Assembly (NCBI GenBank): GCA_030018875.1
Contig: JASEHK010000118.1
Span: 1-5,073 of the forward strand
From: Endomicrobiia bacterium
GTDB lineage: Bacteria; Elusimicrobiota; Endomicrobiia; PHAN01
Direction of reading: 5' to 3'
Length of the DNA stretch: 5,073 nucleotides
Of the stretch, positions 5,018 through 5,073 are shown piece after piece. Within the stretch, counting starts at the first letter, position 1; each line of letters opens with the position of its first letter. The notes under the pieces are model-generated. The model searched no databases. It had not been told where the DNA came from and worked only from the letters and a program-made list of their open reading frames with translations. The position numbers and the translations under genes are program-made.

Positions 5018-5037
5018 TAGTGATGACATAGTGATGA
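5018..5037 (+). repeat. TAGTGATGA direct repeat, 11-bp period
   Basis: TAGTGATGA occurs at 5018-5026 and 5029-5037 with CA between. It continues the GTGA-rich repetitive character of the region after the lipoprotein gene and is probably degenerate repeat DNA rather than an operator. Confidence 0.4.
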
Positions 5038-5042
5038 TATTA

Positions 5043-5072
5043 TGACACTGTTGAAAAAGTCCAATAGTGTCA
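5043..5072. repeat. 11-bp-arm inverted repeat at the window edge
   Basis: TGACACTGTTG (5043-5053) pairs with CAATAGTGTCA (5062-5072) around the 8-base loop AAAAAGTC, with one G-T wobble. The loop contributes to TGTTGAAAAAGTC, a phrase like those at the ends of some insertion sequences and dispersed repeats. There is no T-run on the + strand, though the loop reads GACTTTTT on the other strand. The window ends one base later, so a mobile-element edge, dispersed hairpin or terminator of a convergent gene cannot be told apart. Confidence 0.45.
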
Positions 5073-5073
5073 C

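Overview
The window carries five genes, all on the + strand and closely spaced, flanked and interrupted by gaps rich in short repeats. A secretin-domain protein and a probable lipoprotein imply a bacterium with an outer membrane. Base composition is moderately GC-rich, with frequent ATA isoleucine codons. Repeat-rich gaps of this kind remind me of uncultured diderm lineages such as Elusimicrobiota or Omnitrophota, but that is only an impression.

Layout. Bases 1-350 hold no convincing gene: a run of small palindromes (17-181), a heptameric tandem repeat (269-303), an 11-bp direct repeat (312-333) and a possible -10 box (339-344). Next come an exported TPR protein (351-1616), a membrane histidine kinase with a periplasmic sensor domain (1657-3060), a stand-alone receiver domain (3205-3597), an exported short secretin-domain protein (3626-4420) and a small probable lipoprotein (4427-4951). 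The 144-bp gap between kinase and receiver holds a short heptad/inverted repeat. Bases 4952-5073 are again repeats, ending in a hairpin.

How the genes may work together. The kinase has all the residues needed for autophosphorylation, and the receiver has an intact phosphorylation pocket but no output domain, so the pair probably signals through protein contact rather than DNA binding. The other three products are predicted to be exported: a TPR scaffold, an outer-membrane secretin barrel lacking the usual N-terminal periplasmic domains, and a lipoprotein that could accompany it. The set reads as an envelope, secretion or pilus-related module with its own phosphorelay. The domains are read from sequence; the joint function is inference from gene order. 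No transposase, phage gene, RNA gene or CRISPR array was seen.
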